A stretch of DNA of 64,000 nt from Rhodospirillales bacterium (GTDB taxonomy: Bacteria > Pseudomonadota > Alphaproteobacteria > Rhodospirillales > Defluviicoccaceae), in NCBI GenBank assembly GCA_016712595.1, contig JADJQT010000004.1, positions 1 to 64,000 of the forward strand. Direction: 5' to 3'. A program made the position numbers and the translations under genes. Shown piece by piece: positions 27,864 to 36,950 of the stretch. The first letter of the stretch is position 1; each line of letters begins with the position of its first letter. The notes beneath the pieces were generated by a model that was given only the letters and a program-made list of their open reading frames with translations, was not told where the DNA came from and ran no database searches.

Positions 27864-27866
27864 TAG
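26813..27866 (+). pseudogene. IS630-family transposase, copy 1, several frameshifts
   Basis: From ATG 26813 (MAGRPRVVATAEQCEELRAL) the HTH region (SARIAEAFSVEPNSVRHWRW) is in one frame; the linker (LPRLQNEIERRTGERIS) and the DDE region follow in others. The DDE motifs are VLLFEDESEALTHP (Asp), a frameshifted VLVIDNGPIHTSK (Asp) and ELNDIEHAWRDLKRH (Glu). Extra bases near 27588-27600 relative to copy 2 break the second Asp segment. It is inactive unless frameshifting or sequencing error explains the breaks. Confidence 0.85.
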
Positions 27867-27921
27867 ATGGATTACCACGCTCAGCAGGAAATGCTATGTC
27901 GCTTCGCAGCGAGGGCAGAGG

Positions 27922-29419
27922 ATGACAGCCGAGCTTTTTGCCGAGGCGGACCGCGTCGATGTCCGTGAAAACGCGAGGCGCGACGTGCGGCAGCCCGCAC
28001 GCGACGGCGCGCGTGCTGTGGCGAGGTTATTGGCCGGCGCCGTCACGCTTGTCCTGCTGATGGTCCGTTGGCCGATCGTTGTGATGCTGAATGCCACGCG
28101 CGCCTTTGCGGATCGCTTGAGGTTTGCGCGGTGGCTGTTGCAGCGCCCATTCACCGTCGCGCTAGCATCGTCGGTCTGCGGCGCTCTTATGGCTATTGCT
28201 TGGCAGCCCTCGCTGTCGGTTCCTGGCTCCATCGCCCGCTTCACCCTCACGCTGGCTTGCTCGTTGCTGATGATTGTCGCCACCGCGCGCCTGTTCGACA
28301 CGGTCGGCGATCCGTTCTCCGCGCCGGTGGCGCGGATTCCGCTCATGCTGCGCGCCTATTATGCGCGCGCCGGCCGCTACCAACTCGATGCCGCCTGGCT
28401 CGAGGTGCTGCTGGTTTCCGCCCTGCTCGTCGCCGCCCCGCTGGCAGCGCTGCTGGTGCGACCGGGCCTTCGGATCGAAACCGCGCTGCTGTTCGGAGCG
28501 ACGCTCTGGGCGGTCCGCAAGCCGCTGGTGGACTTCGAGCATGGCAATTCACATTATGCGTTTCTGCGCAGCGGACCGGGGAGCCGGACGCGGGGACCGA
28601 GCGGCACTTCGCTTCGTCGATTGGCTCGCGCGCTATCCGTTTGCGCTGATCACCGCGCGTATTCCCAACTGGTACGCCGTGCAGCATGTCACCGTGCACC
28701 ACGCCGAGAATAACGGGCTGGACGATAACCAAAGCACCGCGCGCTATGACCGGGCAAGCTTTTCCGGCTTTGCGGCGTGCCTGCAGCGGTTCGCCGCGTC
28801 GGGACTCCTCCCGGTCGATGTCGCCCTTTATCTGCGGGCGAAGCGGAGGCGCAAGGCGCTTCGTCGCCTCGCTGTCGGATACGCCGCGTATCTTAGCTTC
28901 CTGCTCGTGCTCGGAATCCATGATCCGGCAATAGTCGTGGTCTTTGTCTTGATCCGATATGTTGGTCTTCTGGCGGACGGAGCCAGCTTCTTCCAGGAGC
29001 ACGGCCTACTCGATCCCGAGCATCCCGACGAAGTGGTCACCAACTCGCTTCACTATATCAATCGGGACAATAAGCACGGCAGCCGTGGCGAGGATCTCCA
29101 TATCGAGCACCATCGTAGCCCGGGCGTTCACTGGACCCGTTATCCCGAGCGCGCCGATTTCCACCGCGACGAATATGAGCGGCTGCACGCGATCGGATTT
29201 CATGACGGCCCCGACCAGCTTGAAACCTATTATCGGTGCCTGTGGCGTCAGGACTTTGCCGAGCTGTCCACCCACGTTCATGTCTTCGGCGGCGAGCGGT
29301 TGGGAACCGGGGAACTGGTCCGGTTGCTCAGGCACCGCACCGCTCCTGCCGGTCGAGATCGCCTTCCAATTTCGGCGCTCGAGGCTGGCGTTGGCAAGCT
29401 GGCCGCTCATCTGATCTGA
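27922..29419 (+). pseudogene. Membrane fatty-acid desaturase/hydroxylase-like protein, one frameshift
   Basis: ATG 27922 follows GAGGG at 6 bases. The first frame encodes a basic N-terminus and several hydrophobic segments (LLAGAVTLVLLMVRWPIVVML, LTLACSLLMIVATA) and the first His box DFEHGNSHYAF. Between 28560 and 28615 the frame shifts by one base; the second frame gives WYAVQHVTVHHAENNG (second box), further membrane spans and DLHIEHHRSPGVHW (third box), ending at 29419. Three His boxes of this spacing mark integral-membrane di-iron desaturases and hydroxylases. It is transcribed away from the ATP-grasp gene; without IS630 the two starts would be about 60 bp apart, sharing a promoter region. 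Confidence 0.72.
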
Positions 29420-29441
29420 CGGCCGCGTTCCCATTGCGCCG

Positions 29442-30422
29442 TCAATATCCGCGCGCCCTGTCCACCAGATGGGCAGGAGCACGACCGTCTATCAGGCGAC
29501 CGAGCGCATCGACGATCGCGGGGATGTACGCCTTAGATCGGGGCACCGCTGCCGAATGCGGCGTGATCAGGAGATTCGGTACGTCCCAGAGAGGACTATC
29601 GGCGGGCAAGGGTTCCTCATCGATCACGTCGAGTACCGCGCTGGCGAGCAAACCTTCCCGGAGCATCGAAGCCAGCGCTCGCTCGTCAAGACAACCCGCG
29701 CGCGAGGCGTTGATCAGCATCGCTCGACTCGACAGCGAACGGAGCAGCGTCGGGCCAATCAACCGACGCGTGGCGTTGGTCAACGGGAGCAGGGAAATGA
29801 GATAGTCGGCGTCACGCACCGCCTCGGACAACGCAGCGGAGCCTGAGATGCAGCGGATCCCGGGGACTGGTCGGGCGGTCCTGCTCCAGCCAGTAACGAT
29901 CAGCCCGAAATTCCGGAGCAGCAGCGCGGTAGGCTCGCCCAGGAATCCCATTCCCATGACCACCGCCTTTCTACCCGCCATTGGTGCTTGTGGGGGCATA
30001 CACTCCCAGCGTCGCTCGGCATGTTGCCCTTTCGCTATCTCGGATCGGCGCTGGGCTCCCAAAAGGTGGTCCGCGACATATTCGCGCATCAACCATTGAT
30101 GCTCAGGCGTCAGCAATCGCGCGATCTGGACATGCGGCCGGATGCCGAACGCCAACAGCCTGTCGACTCCGAGACTAAGACTGAGAAATGCGGACGCGTT
30201 CGTCACGCCTGACGGATCGAACGCGCAAAGATCGTCGCAGATGACGATGTCGATGAGTTCATCCGGGACCGCACCAGCGTTCACTATACGGAGGTTCGGC
30301 ACGACTTCTTCGATCTTCGCACGGAAATCTGGCGCTTCGTCGAAGCTCGGTGCCGCCATCAGCACGTGGCGAATCGCACCTGCAGCGACCGGAACGGCGC
30401 GGGTGCCGATCAAATTGCTCAC
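29442..30422 (-). CDS. D-2-hydroxyacid dehydrogenase (GhrA-like)
   Basis: A 326-aa NAD(P)-dependent dehydrogenase. The Rossmann motif GMGFLG (157-162) is followed by GWSRT. The catalytic trio is visible as Arg241 (LINASRAG), Glu270 (DVIDEEPL) and His289 (LITPHSAA). It reduces a 2-ketoacid to a D-2-hydroxyacid or the reverse. The GTG start at 30422 overlaps the glycosyltransferase stop (GTGA), so both are translated together. With the ATP-grasp ligase nearby, a hydroxyacid- or amino-acid-containing product is conceivable, but that is inference. Confidence 0.82.
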   Translation of the reverse strand: MSNLIGTRAVPVAAGAIRHVLMAAPSFDEAPDFRAKIEEVVPNLRIVNAGAVPDELIDIVICDDLCAFDPSGVTNASAFLSLSLGVDRLLAFGIRPHVQIARLLTPEHQWLMREYVADHLLGAQRRSEIAKGQHAERRWECMPPQAPMAGRKAVVMGMGFLGEPTALLLRNFGLIVTGWSRTARPVPGIRCISGSAALSEAVRDADYLISLLPLTNATRRLIGPTLLRSLSSRAMLINASRAGCLDERALASMLREGLLASAVLDVIDEEPLPADSPLWDVPNLLITPHSAAVPRSKAYIPAIVDALGRLIDGRAPAHLVDRARGY

Positions 30423-32164
30423 GCGTCGGCGATGACGGAACAGGAGCGATCGACCGGGACCGGATTACTACGTCGCTGCTGAATTCGGGCAGCGACGGCC
30501 GCCTGCTCCGCCAGCATGGCGCGCTGCGCAAACTCGAGCAAATCGTCATTCGCAGGCTCGTTGCGCACCCAGATGTAGCGCGACCAATCAATCTCGCCCA
30601 TGATAGTGCTCGGCCAATGGGCAATGCCGTCGAGCAGCTTGCCCTCGCAGCGACGAGCCAGCTGGAAGCGCCCGCAGCTTTGCTGGGTAGCCCCCGTAGT
30701 GACATGCGTTTCTCCGACCAGGACGCCATCCTGAAACTTGATGTTCGTGAACTTCTCCGCGCGGTCGCCTTCTGCAGCAGCATAATCGCTACCGCCTTCG
30801 AGCTCGTCCCTGCCGGTACGCAGCCGCAGAACGATCGTCTCCTGCAGTATCTCGGGAGGGCGCAACTCGGTGGATCCTTCGACGAAAAAGCCGGTCCAGC
30901 GCCCTTCGAACGACTTGAGAATCTTGGCGGGATCCTTGATGCGCTCCACGCCGATGAGGAATTCTTCGGCTGTCCTCCTCCAGGTGCATCCGTCCCGCCG
31001 CCCGTGAATATAGTCCTTCAACCGGACAGCCACTCGCACTCTGGTTTCCAGGTTGCGTGCGGATTCCAGAATTAGCTTCGCGAGGGTAGCCACGTCCTCC
31101 TCGGTGAACGGCGGTGACTCGCCCGATGAGCGTGCCGCACGAACCATAAAGGAGTTTGCGACGGTCTTCGCAAAGCCAGGCGACCAGAATTCGGCGAGAA
31201 GACGCCATAAGCCCGTGTTCTCGCCGACGATCAAAGGTGTCTCGGCGGCGATCGCTTCCCAACCGGTCAGGGCGAAACCGTCGTGAAAAGAGGGAACGAT
31301 CGCAAGATTGGCTCTCGAAAGAATGTCGTTGAGCTTCTTGCGATTTTCCTCATAGGGCAAGGCGAGCACGTGAGCGATGCCATTGGCATGATCGTCCGCA
31401 AACTGGAGGAGCCTCTTCTCATCACAGCTCGGGACCCCCAAAACAGTCAGCGTCGCGCTAAGCGTTTTGAGATCCTCGCATCCCTGCATTTCCTGCTGAG
31501 CGCGGCCAAAAGCTGCGCTGGCTAGTGACGCCTGCTTCACGAGATCATTGCGGGCCTCGAGCCGGCCAAAGGCGACACAGCGAAGCTGGTGTTTTGCCGT
31601 CTGGGGGTCAATCTCGGGCATGCCCGGCACGAGCATCTTGGCGCCCTCGCCAACCATGTCCCGCAGCGCAGCGCGCAAAAGCGGGCCGACCGCAAAATGG
31701 TAATCGGCGCCGGTGAATAGCTCCAGCTGGTCGTTATGACGCTGGTGCGCCTTTTGCGAGTCATTGTCCCGAGCGCCCACATAGGCCTCGTGATCCATGT
31801 GCATGATCAGCGCCGACTTACTTCCGGATTCCTGAGCCGCCCCTTTGGCCGCCTGTCCCGTGAGAACGTCATGCCCAACCCATATGTCTTCAGGGCCGAT
31901 CGCAGGCAGATCCGGATGATAAGGTAGGATCGTCGCGGCGATCTTGTCGAAGGGGCGGCTCGTTTCATCAGCCTCCGGAACCTCGATCAAACAAACTCCG
32001 GCGGCATCGGCCGCCGCCCGTTCTGACGGGTCACAACGCGGGACCAAGCAGAACACGCTTTTTGTTTCCTGGTAGGACGCCAGGCCAAGCGCAAAGTCTT
32101 CGTTGAAGGCGTTAACGCCACCTGCTTTTGGACCCCATGCTGTGGCAAGCAGAATGATGTTCAT
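30419..32164 (-). CDS. GT4-like glycosyltransferase with an unassigned C-terminal region
   Basis: About 581 aa from ATG 32164 (MNIILLATAWGPKAGGVNAFN). The N-terminal GT-B half shows the glycine-rich loop KAGGVNAFNEDFALGLA; the C-terminal half carries IVPSFHDGFALTGWEAIAAE with the acidic pair of GT4 retaining glycosyltransferases, then TPLIVGENTGLWRLL. After about residue 430 some 150 residues with no motif I recognise follow (GRWTGFFVEGSTELRPPE, FQDGVLVGETHVTTG). No signal peptide. It is the first gene of a two-gene operon with the dehydrogenase. The 190 bp upstream of it hold no clear promoter. Confidence 0.72.
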   Translation of the reverse strand: MNIILLATAWGPKAGGVNAFNEDFALGLASYQETKSVFCLVPRCDPSERAAADAAGVCLIEVPEADETSRPFDKIAATILPYHPDLPAIGPEDIWVGHDVLTGQAAKGAAQESGSKSALIMHMDHEAYVGARDNDSQKAHQRHNDQLELFTGADYHFAVGPLLRAALRDMVGEGAKMLVPGMPEIDPQTAKHQLRCVAFGRLEARNDLVKQASLASAAFGRAQQEMQGCEDLKTLSATLTVLGVPSCDEKRLLQFADDHANGIAHVLALPYEENRKKLNDILSRANLAIVPSFHDGFALTGWEAIAAETPLIVGENTGLWRLLAEFWSPGFAKTVANSFMVRAARSSGESPPFTEEDVATLAKLILESARNLETRVRVAVRLKDYIHGRRDGCTWRRTAEEFLIGVERIKDPAKILKSFEGRWTGFFVEGSTELRPPEILQETIVLRLRTGRDELEGGSDYAAAEGDRAEKFTNIKFQDGVLVGETHVTTGATQQSCGRFQLARRCEGKLLDGIAHWPSTIMGEIDWSRYIWVRNEPANDDLLEFAQRAMLAEQAAVAARIQQRRSNPVPVDRSCSVIADA

Positions 32165-32354
32165 AATGACCCCACCGCCTTCTTCGCGCTCGCCCGTACC
32201 GCAGGCGCGCGGCGCAAGTTGGCTTATCAATCCAATAGGTCGTCGCTGTGAAGCAAAATTGTAATGACCGAGTGATCGATGAGGTGGACCTCGTCGCTGG
32301 GACCACTGGGTCGTCGTTTTTGATTGGAAAGCTGGCCGGCTCCGTGCTCCTCGA

Positions 32355-32890
32355 TCACGCCACGCGAGGCGTCTGTTGTTGTTGTGGTCGCGGTGGGCAT
32401 GTGGGCGACGCGGCAGCGTCGTCCAAGCGCAACGTCATGTCCACGGCGTTACCGGACAGGGCGCCGCCGACGCCGTCGCGCCACACCGCCATCGGCGTCC
32501 GGCCGGCCAGCGCCTGATGCGGCCGGCGGGCGTTGTAGAAGCCGATCCACGACGCGATCCCGGCACGCGCCTCGCGGCCATCGGCGTAGCCCTTCAGGTA
32601 GACGTCCTCGTACTTCAGCGAGCGCCATAGCCGCTCGATGAACACGTTGTCCAGCCAGCGGCCGCGACCGTCCATCGAGATGCGGATACCGGCGCCGGCG
32701 AGCCGGCCGGTGAACGCGGCGCTGGTGAATTGCGAGCCCTGGTCGGTGTTGAAGATCTCCGGCCGGCCGAAGCGCACCAGCGCCTCGTCGAGAGCATCGA
32801 CGCAGAAGGCGTCGTCCATGATGTTCGACAGCCGCCAGGCGAGCACCGCCCGGCTCGCCCAGTCGAGGATCGCCACCAGATAGAGGAAGC
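32355..32890 (-). pseudogene. IS3-family transposase OrfB, 5' truncated
   Basis: Integrase-core fragment: FLYLVAILDWASRAVLAWRL, EIFNTDQGSQFTSAAF (second Asp), FIERLWRSLKYEDVYL (Glu), FYNARRPHQALAGRTP. The part with the first Asp is missing because the sequence is cut at 32891 by the end of an IS6 element. Confidence 0.88.
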
Positions 32891-32971
32891 GGCTCTGTTG
32901 CAAACTTTGGTTCCGGACGCGTGACGATCCCGGCAGATGACCGTTCTGTGCTCAGGCTGCCTGGAGCTCGA
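32891..32971 (-). mobile_element. IS6-family right-end fragment (81 bp)
   Basis: Starts GGCTCTGTTGCAAACTTTGG and matches, inverted, the last about 80 bp of the element at 34580-35373, including its transposase 3' end. The rest of that copy is gone; it abuts a truncated IS3 gene on one side and an IS3 terminal repeat on the other. Confidence 0.8.
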
Positions 32972-33005
32972 TGAACCTCCCCCGAACTGGTGGACACCTT
33001 TGCTA

Positions 33006-34122
33006 AGCAGGATTCCCTTGGGCGATCCACATATGGCAGGCTCTGGTGGAGGGATCACTGGATTTTGGTGTTGTCATGGCGGGCCGTCCTCGGGTAGTGA
33101 CGACGGCGGAGCAGTGCGAGGAGTTGCGTGCGCTGGCCGGTTCGCCGGATCGGGCGGAAGCGGATCGGGCGCGGTCGATTTTGCTGTCACTGCAGGGTTG
33201 GTCGAGCGCCCGGATTGCCGAAGCGTTTTCGGTCGAGCCGAACAGCGTGCGCCATTGGCGCTGGACGTTCGGTCGCGAGGGGTGGCGGGCCTGCGCGCCC
33301 GCAAGGCACCGGGCCGGAGCCGGTGAAGGCGCGGGCGGCGCGGGCGGTGGTCTCGGCAGTGCTGACGGACGAGGTTGCCGATCGGCGGAACCTGACGCCG
33401 CCGCGGTTGCAGAACGAGATCGAGCGGCGCACCGGCGAGCGGATTTCAGTCGCGGCTGAGCGTGGTGATGCGCAAAAAGGGGCTTTCGCTGGCGGCGACC
33501 CCGGCACACGCTGAAGGGGCGGCAGGACGCCCAGACCGTCGATCGCTCCGGCCTGCGGCTTCGTCTGCTGAAGCAGCAGGCCCAGGCCAGCGACATCGTG
33601 CTGCTGTTCGAAGACGAGTCCGAGGCGCTCACCCATCCTTATCTCGCGCATGTGGGCCGGGCGCGGCGCCGACCTGCGCGTCGCAGCGCCCGGCTAGGCG
33701 CGCAAGGTGGCGATGATCGGCGCGCTCGACTTCGCGGCCGGCACGCTGGTCGTCGAGACCAGCCGGAGCAAGCGAAGCAGCGATTTCATCGCTCTGCTGA
33801 CGCGGCTCGACGAGCTCCATGGCCCGCGCCCCGGCCGACCGACGAAGCCGGTCGTGCTCGTCATCGACAACGGTCCCATTCATACCAGCAAGGCGTCGCG
33901 TGCCGCCCCGCCGCGCGGCCATGGCTGTGCGTCGAATGGCTGCCGAGGTACGCCCCCGAGTTGAACGACATCGAACATGCTTGGCGTGACCTGAAGCGGC
34001 ATTTCCTCGCCCATCAGACCTTCCGAGACCTCGACCATCTCGACCGCGCCATCCATGCTGCCGTCACTGACCTCAACAACGAACGCCAATCCAAAACGTG
34101 TGCAAACCTACGAATCGCTGCT
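33006..34122 (+). mobile_element. IS630-family element, copy 2
   Basis: Same ends as copy 1, flanked by TA at 33004-33005 and 34123-34124. Same orientation as copy 1 at 26743-27863, so the two flank the desaturase, dehydrogenase and glycosyltransferase genes as direct repeats. Confidence 0.88.
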
Positions 34123-34125
34123 TAG
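33076..34125 (+). pseudogene. IS630-family transposase, copy 2, frameshifts and a stop
   Basis: The same protein as copy 1 but with its own lesions: CAG has become TAG at 33695-33697 (Gln to stop in VAAPGQARKVAM), two bases are missing near 33653, and there are other breaks. The segment VVLVIDNGPIHTSKAS is intact here, unlike copy 1. The mutations differ between copies, so at least part of the damage is genuine divergence. Confidence 0.85.
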
Positions 34126-34153
34126 GCTCCGGGAAGGGGCTGGAAGGTGTTTG

Positions 34154-34440
34154 ATGACGAAACCGTGTCGGAGTTTCACGGACGAGTTCAAGCGGGAGGC
34201 CGTTGCGCTGTTGGCGTCGAGCGGCCGGCCGGTGATGCAGATTGCCGAAGAGTTGGGGATTCAGCCGTCGATGCTGCGCAACTGGCGCACCGCTGTCGGG
34301 GTGCCTGCGGGGGCGTCGAGGCGCCCCGACACGCAAGCGACGCCCCCGCAGGCTGGCAATCCCGGTGATCAATCAGCCGAGATCGCACGCCTTCGGCGGG
34401 AGGTCGAACGGTTGCGCATGGAACGAGATATTCTAAAAAA
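34154..34440 (+). pseudogene. IS3-family OrfA (HTH), 3' truncated
   Basis: From ATG 34154: MTKPCRSFTDEFKREAVALL, a HTH (QIAEELGIQPSMLRNWR), and a leucine-zipper-like end AEIARLRREVERLRMERDIL. It breaks off at the A-rich site (34436-34441) where OrfA/OrfB frameshifting normally occurs. About 140 bp of unassigned sequence follow up to the IS6 element. Confidence 0.82.
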
Positions 34441-34579
34441 CCACCCCGGGCCGTGGCCCGCCTGTGCGCGGTAGAAACGCGGCATGCTGTGCTTCGTTCG
34501 GAGGGCAGCGGCCGTTAGCTTATTGGTGGGTTCGACCTCGTTAAAAAACGTGGCCCATGGGTTCATGCGCACTTGAGAG

Positions 34580-35373
34580 GGCTCTGTTGCAAAGCTCGCG
34601 GCTATCTGGCGGGATGTGGTCGTAACCACGGGATGCTGAGCCGTGTCGGACTTCAAGGGGCGCCACTTCGAGGGCGAGATCGTGTTGTGGGCGGTACGGT
34701 GGTACTGCCGCTACGGAGTGAGCTACCGCGATCTCGAGCAGATGATGGGCGAGCGTGGCGTGGGCGTCGATCACTCCACCATCTATCGATGGGTGCGGAA
34801 ATATGCGCCGGAGATCGAGAAGCGGCTGCGCTGGCAGTGGCGCCGCCCAGGCTCGCCGAGTTGGCGTGTGGACAAGACCTACATCAAGGTCAAAGGCGAA
34901 TGGGCGTATTTGGTATCGAGCCGTGGACAAGCTCCGGCAACACGATCGACTTCTATCTCTCGCCGACGCGAAACACGAGGGCGGCGAAGCGCGGCCTCGG
35001 CAAGGCGCTGCAGGGCCTGAAGGACTGGGAGCAGGCGCGGGTCATCAACACGGACAAGGCGCCGACCACGGCAAGCTGAAGCAGCTGATCCGCCCCGTGC
35101 GCGGCTTCAAAACGTTGAAGACCGCCTACGCAACGATCAAGGGCTTCGAGGTGATGCGGGCTCTACGCAAGGGCCAGGCGGCGATCTTCAACATCACGCG
35201 CGACATCCGCGGCGAGGCGCGTCTGGTGGAGCGCGCCTTCGGTCTCGGCGTCTGCGCGTTGGCAGAGGCCATGCAGGTCGTCAGCGAGCGGCTCGAGCTC
35301 CAGGCAGCCTGAGCACGGAACGGTCATCCGCCGGGATCGTCACGCGTCCGGAGCCAAAGTTTGCAACAGAGCC
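34580..35373 (+). mobile_element. IS6-family insertion sequence, second type (794 bp), internally deleted
   Basis: Ends GGCTCTGTTGCAAA (34580-34593) and its inverse (35360-35373). Related to but distinct from the element at 4784-5615. It is the parent of the end fragments at 32891-32971 and 36310-36351. Confidence 0.85.
34643..35312 (+). pseudogene. IS6-family transposase with frameshift and internal deletion
   Basis: From GTG 34643: SDFKGRHFEGEIVLWAVRW, YRDLEQMMGERGVGVDHST and SWRVDKTYIKVKGEW (first Asp present). The frame shifts near 34915 into NTIDFYLSPTRN and VINTDKAPT (second Asp). It then jumps directly to DHGKLKQLIRPVRGFKTL in a third frame: about 30 codons, including the catalytic Glu, are missing. 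Non-functional. Confidence 0.85.
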
Positions 35374-35506
35374 GAATTGCGAGCTCCCGTGCGTAGAGCT
35401 CTCCCTTAGAATAGCAAACTGCTGGCCAGGCGCGCCTGCAGATACTCCTTGGCGACGGTGGTGGCCCCTGGACGATCAAGCCAGGCCTGTCTCCTGCAGC
35501 TCAGTT

Positions 35507-35830
35507 TCACTCCCCGTAGTTCCGAAGAACTGTTGAATTCGCCGGTTGGACCGCAATCGTTCGTTCGATCAAATCGCCCGTGCCGGCGGAGGGACCGCGG
35601 ACGGCGAGCTCGTAGGAGTCTGATCCGAACACGGCGGTGTAGCAGTGGAGGTTCTCCCGCCCACCCGGGAGGGTCTTGATCGCCTTCTCGAAGCCTTCGA
35701 TCCGGTGCCAAGCGTCGTTGCGCTCGAAGGTTTCGATCGCGATCGACCGCACACGCAGAGCAGCGTCGATGACATCTTGGGAATGCCGGCGTCTGTTGGA
35801 CCGTGGGAAGGCGATGATACGAGCAGACAT
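35507..35830 (-). CDS. Hypothetical protein, 107 aa
   Basis: ATG 35830 is preceded by GGAG at 6 bases. The protein starts MSARIIAFPRSNRRRHSQD, then a mixed alpha/beta region (ENLHCYTAVFGSDSYELAV). No signal peptide, membrane segment or recognised motif. It stands alone between IS6 and the ardC scar. Coding status rests on the ribosome site, length and codon bias. Confidence 0.45.
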   Translation of the reverse strand: MSARIIAFPRSNRRRHSQDVIDAALRVRSIAIETFERNDAWHRIEGFEKAIKTLPGGRENLHCYTAVFGSDSYELAVRGPSAGTGDLIERTIAVQPANSTVLRNYGE

Positions 35831-36267
35831 CACCAGCTCCAGCCTGTTAATGCCGCCAAGCTAGACTCCGACACTTTCCAAAGTGCTAAGGCGCGGCAGC
35901 ACGATGGCGAATCCGGTGCTGGCACCGGACCGGGCTCTACTCGCTCCGTTCCCGAAGCCGCGAAGGCGGCGCCTCCGCCCTTACGGGTGGCAATCCCTTT
36001 CGCAGGCTGGCCGGCCAGAGCGGACGCGCTCCGCTCCGGCATCTCTTCAAGAGAACGTCCTATGGGGCGCTGCCCCTCGCGCAGGCAAGCGGGCCGGCGG
36101 GGTCTCCCCAGGCTTCGCTGCGCTGCAGCCCGCGGCCGCAAGCGACCGCGCCCTCGGGTGGGCGATCCCCTCCCCGCCGTCCCGCTTGCCCTTGCTACCC
36201 CCGGTCTCGCCGACGGGCAGGGTTGCAGCTGCTGCTGCAAGCCCAACCCCAAGGAGGAGATCAGGTG
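35831..36267. other. GC-rich intergenic region, no gene recognised
   Basis: About 435 bp of low-complexity GC-rich sequence with several short inverted repeats. Open frames cross it but lack coding character. Its end carries AAGGAGGAG, the ribosome site of the truncated ardC start. Confidence 0.45.
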
Positions 36268-36318
36268 ATGAGCATCGAGGCCAGGAAGGACATCTACAGC
36301 CGCGTGACCGACCACATC
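36268..36318 (+). pseudogene. ArdC-like antirestriction protein, N-terminal scar
   Basis: ATG 36268 after AAGGAGGAG reads MSIEARKDIYSRVTDHI, the opening of ArdC-type single-stranded-DNA-binding antirestriction proteins. The gene is cut within 17 codons by an IS6 end fragment that shares the bases GACCACATC with it. Family call rests on this short segment. Confidence 0.5.
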
Positions 36319-36351
36319 TCGCCAGATAGCAGCGAGCTTTGCAACAGAGCC
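36310..36351 (-). mobile_element. IS6-family left-end fragment (42 bp)
   Basis: The inverse of the first 42 bp of the element at 34580, with two or three differences, ending in TTTGCAACAGAGCC (36338-36351). It joins the ardC scar to an integrase tail, as expected of an IS-mediated deletion. Confidence 0.75.
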
Positions 36352-36353
36352 GG

Positions 36354-36476
36354 GACCGCCGCGTCCATCCTGCCCAGCTCAAGCAGCTCGGCCGCCACGT
36401 CAGCTACGCCACCCTCGCCGCCTATATCGAGGAGGGCGACCTGTTCGAGGACAATGCGCTCAATGGCGTGCTGTAA
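36354..36476 (+). pseudogene. Tyrosine recombinase C-terminal scar
   Basis: Reads HPAQLKQLGRHVSYATLAAY then IEEGDLFEDNALNGVL and stop at 36474-36476, the typical last helix of plasmid integrases. Everything upstream, including the Tyr nucleophile, is missing. Confidence 0.5.
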
Positions 36477-36642
36477 GGCCGAGACCGCGCTCGATCATCT
36501 GGTTCGGTAGAAGAGTTTCCGCGGGTGGTCAGCGACGGCCGTGACCAGCCCCGCCCTCCTTCGCAGCGTCGAGAGGCCGCGGTGCCGACTCGGCCATACG
36601 ATCGACGGCGACCGCAACCGCTCGTGATCGTCGGGCGCGCGC

Positions 36643-36666
36643 GCAGTTCTGACGTCAGCACTGCGC
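36643..36666. promoter_or_regulatory. parS-like palindrome 1
   Basis: A 24-bp near-perfect palindrome around CTGACGTCAG with arms CGCAGT / ACTGCG; it shares the core of two further sites at 36928 and 38545. Lies in the 474-bp gene-free region before parA (36477-36950), which otherwise shows nothing. Confidence 0.6.
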
Positions 36667-36927
36667 GACGACACGTTCCACAGATCTTGCCGCTCGACGC
36701 GGCGCGGCGCGTGGAGCACGACAGCCGGCCAGCATCGTCGTCGTAGGAGGCGAATCAGCCGTTGTAATCGGATGCTCACGGACCGCCTGGGAGGCGCTCA
36801 CGAGACCGACACATGTTGGCCGCTCCGCCGAAACACTGAGCTGTGCCAATGCACTAACACTTGTCCATAATCAACCATCAACCGCCCCGTTGACGGGTTG
36901 ACGGTGCTGTCGGACTATTGGAGTGCG

Positions 36928-36943
36928 GTTCTGACGTCAGAAG
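36928..36943. promoter_or_regulatory. parS-like palindrome 2, directly upstream of parA
   Basis: GTTCTGACGTCAGAAG, a 14-bp perfect palindrome, 8 bp before the parA start. Likely bound by ParB and/or ParA for segregation and autoregulation. Confidence 0.65.
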
Positions 36944-36950
36944 TGCGGTG

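Larger units (their letters stand above)
32972..34440 (+). mobile_element. IS3-family left end and OrfA, with IS630 inserted, 3' truncated
   Basis: TGAACCTCCCCCGAACTGG at 32972 resembles an IS3 terminal repeat. After the IS630 insertion (33006-34122) the IS3 leader resumes and orfA follows. OrfA breaks off near 34440 and no OrfB follows, so the element is incomplete. Confidence 0.6.

Noticed and set aside
24601..32164. VanHAX-like glycopeptide resistance (dehydrogenase plus D-Ala ligase-like ATP-grasp)
   Set aside because: No VanX dipeptidase or VanRS, the two genes are in separate operons, and the dehydrogenase is GhrA-like.
26743..34122. Composite transposon bounded by the two IS630 copies
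   Set aside because: Both transposases are broken, IS630 elements are not known to mobilise intervening DNA efficiently, and copy 2 sits inside an IS3 remnant.
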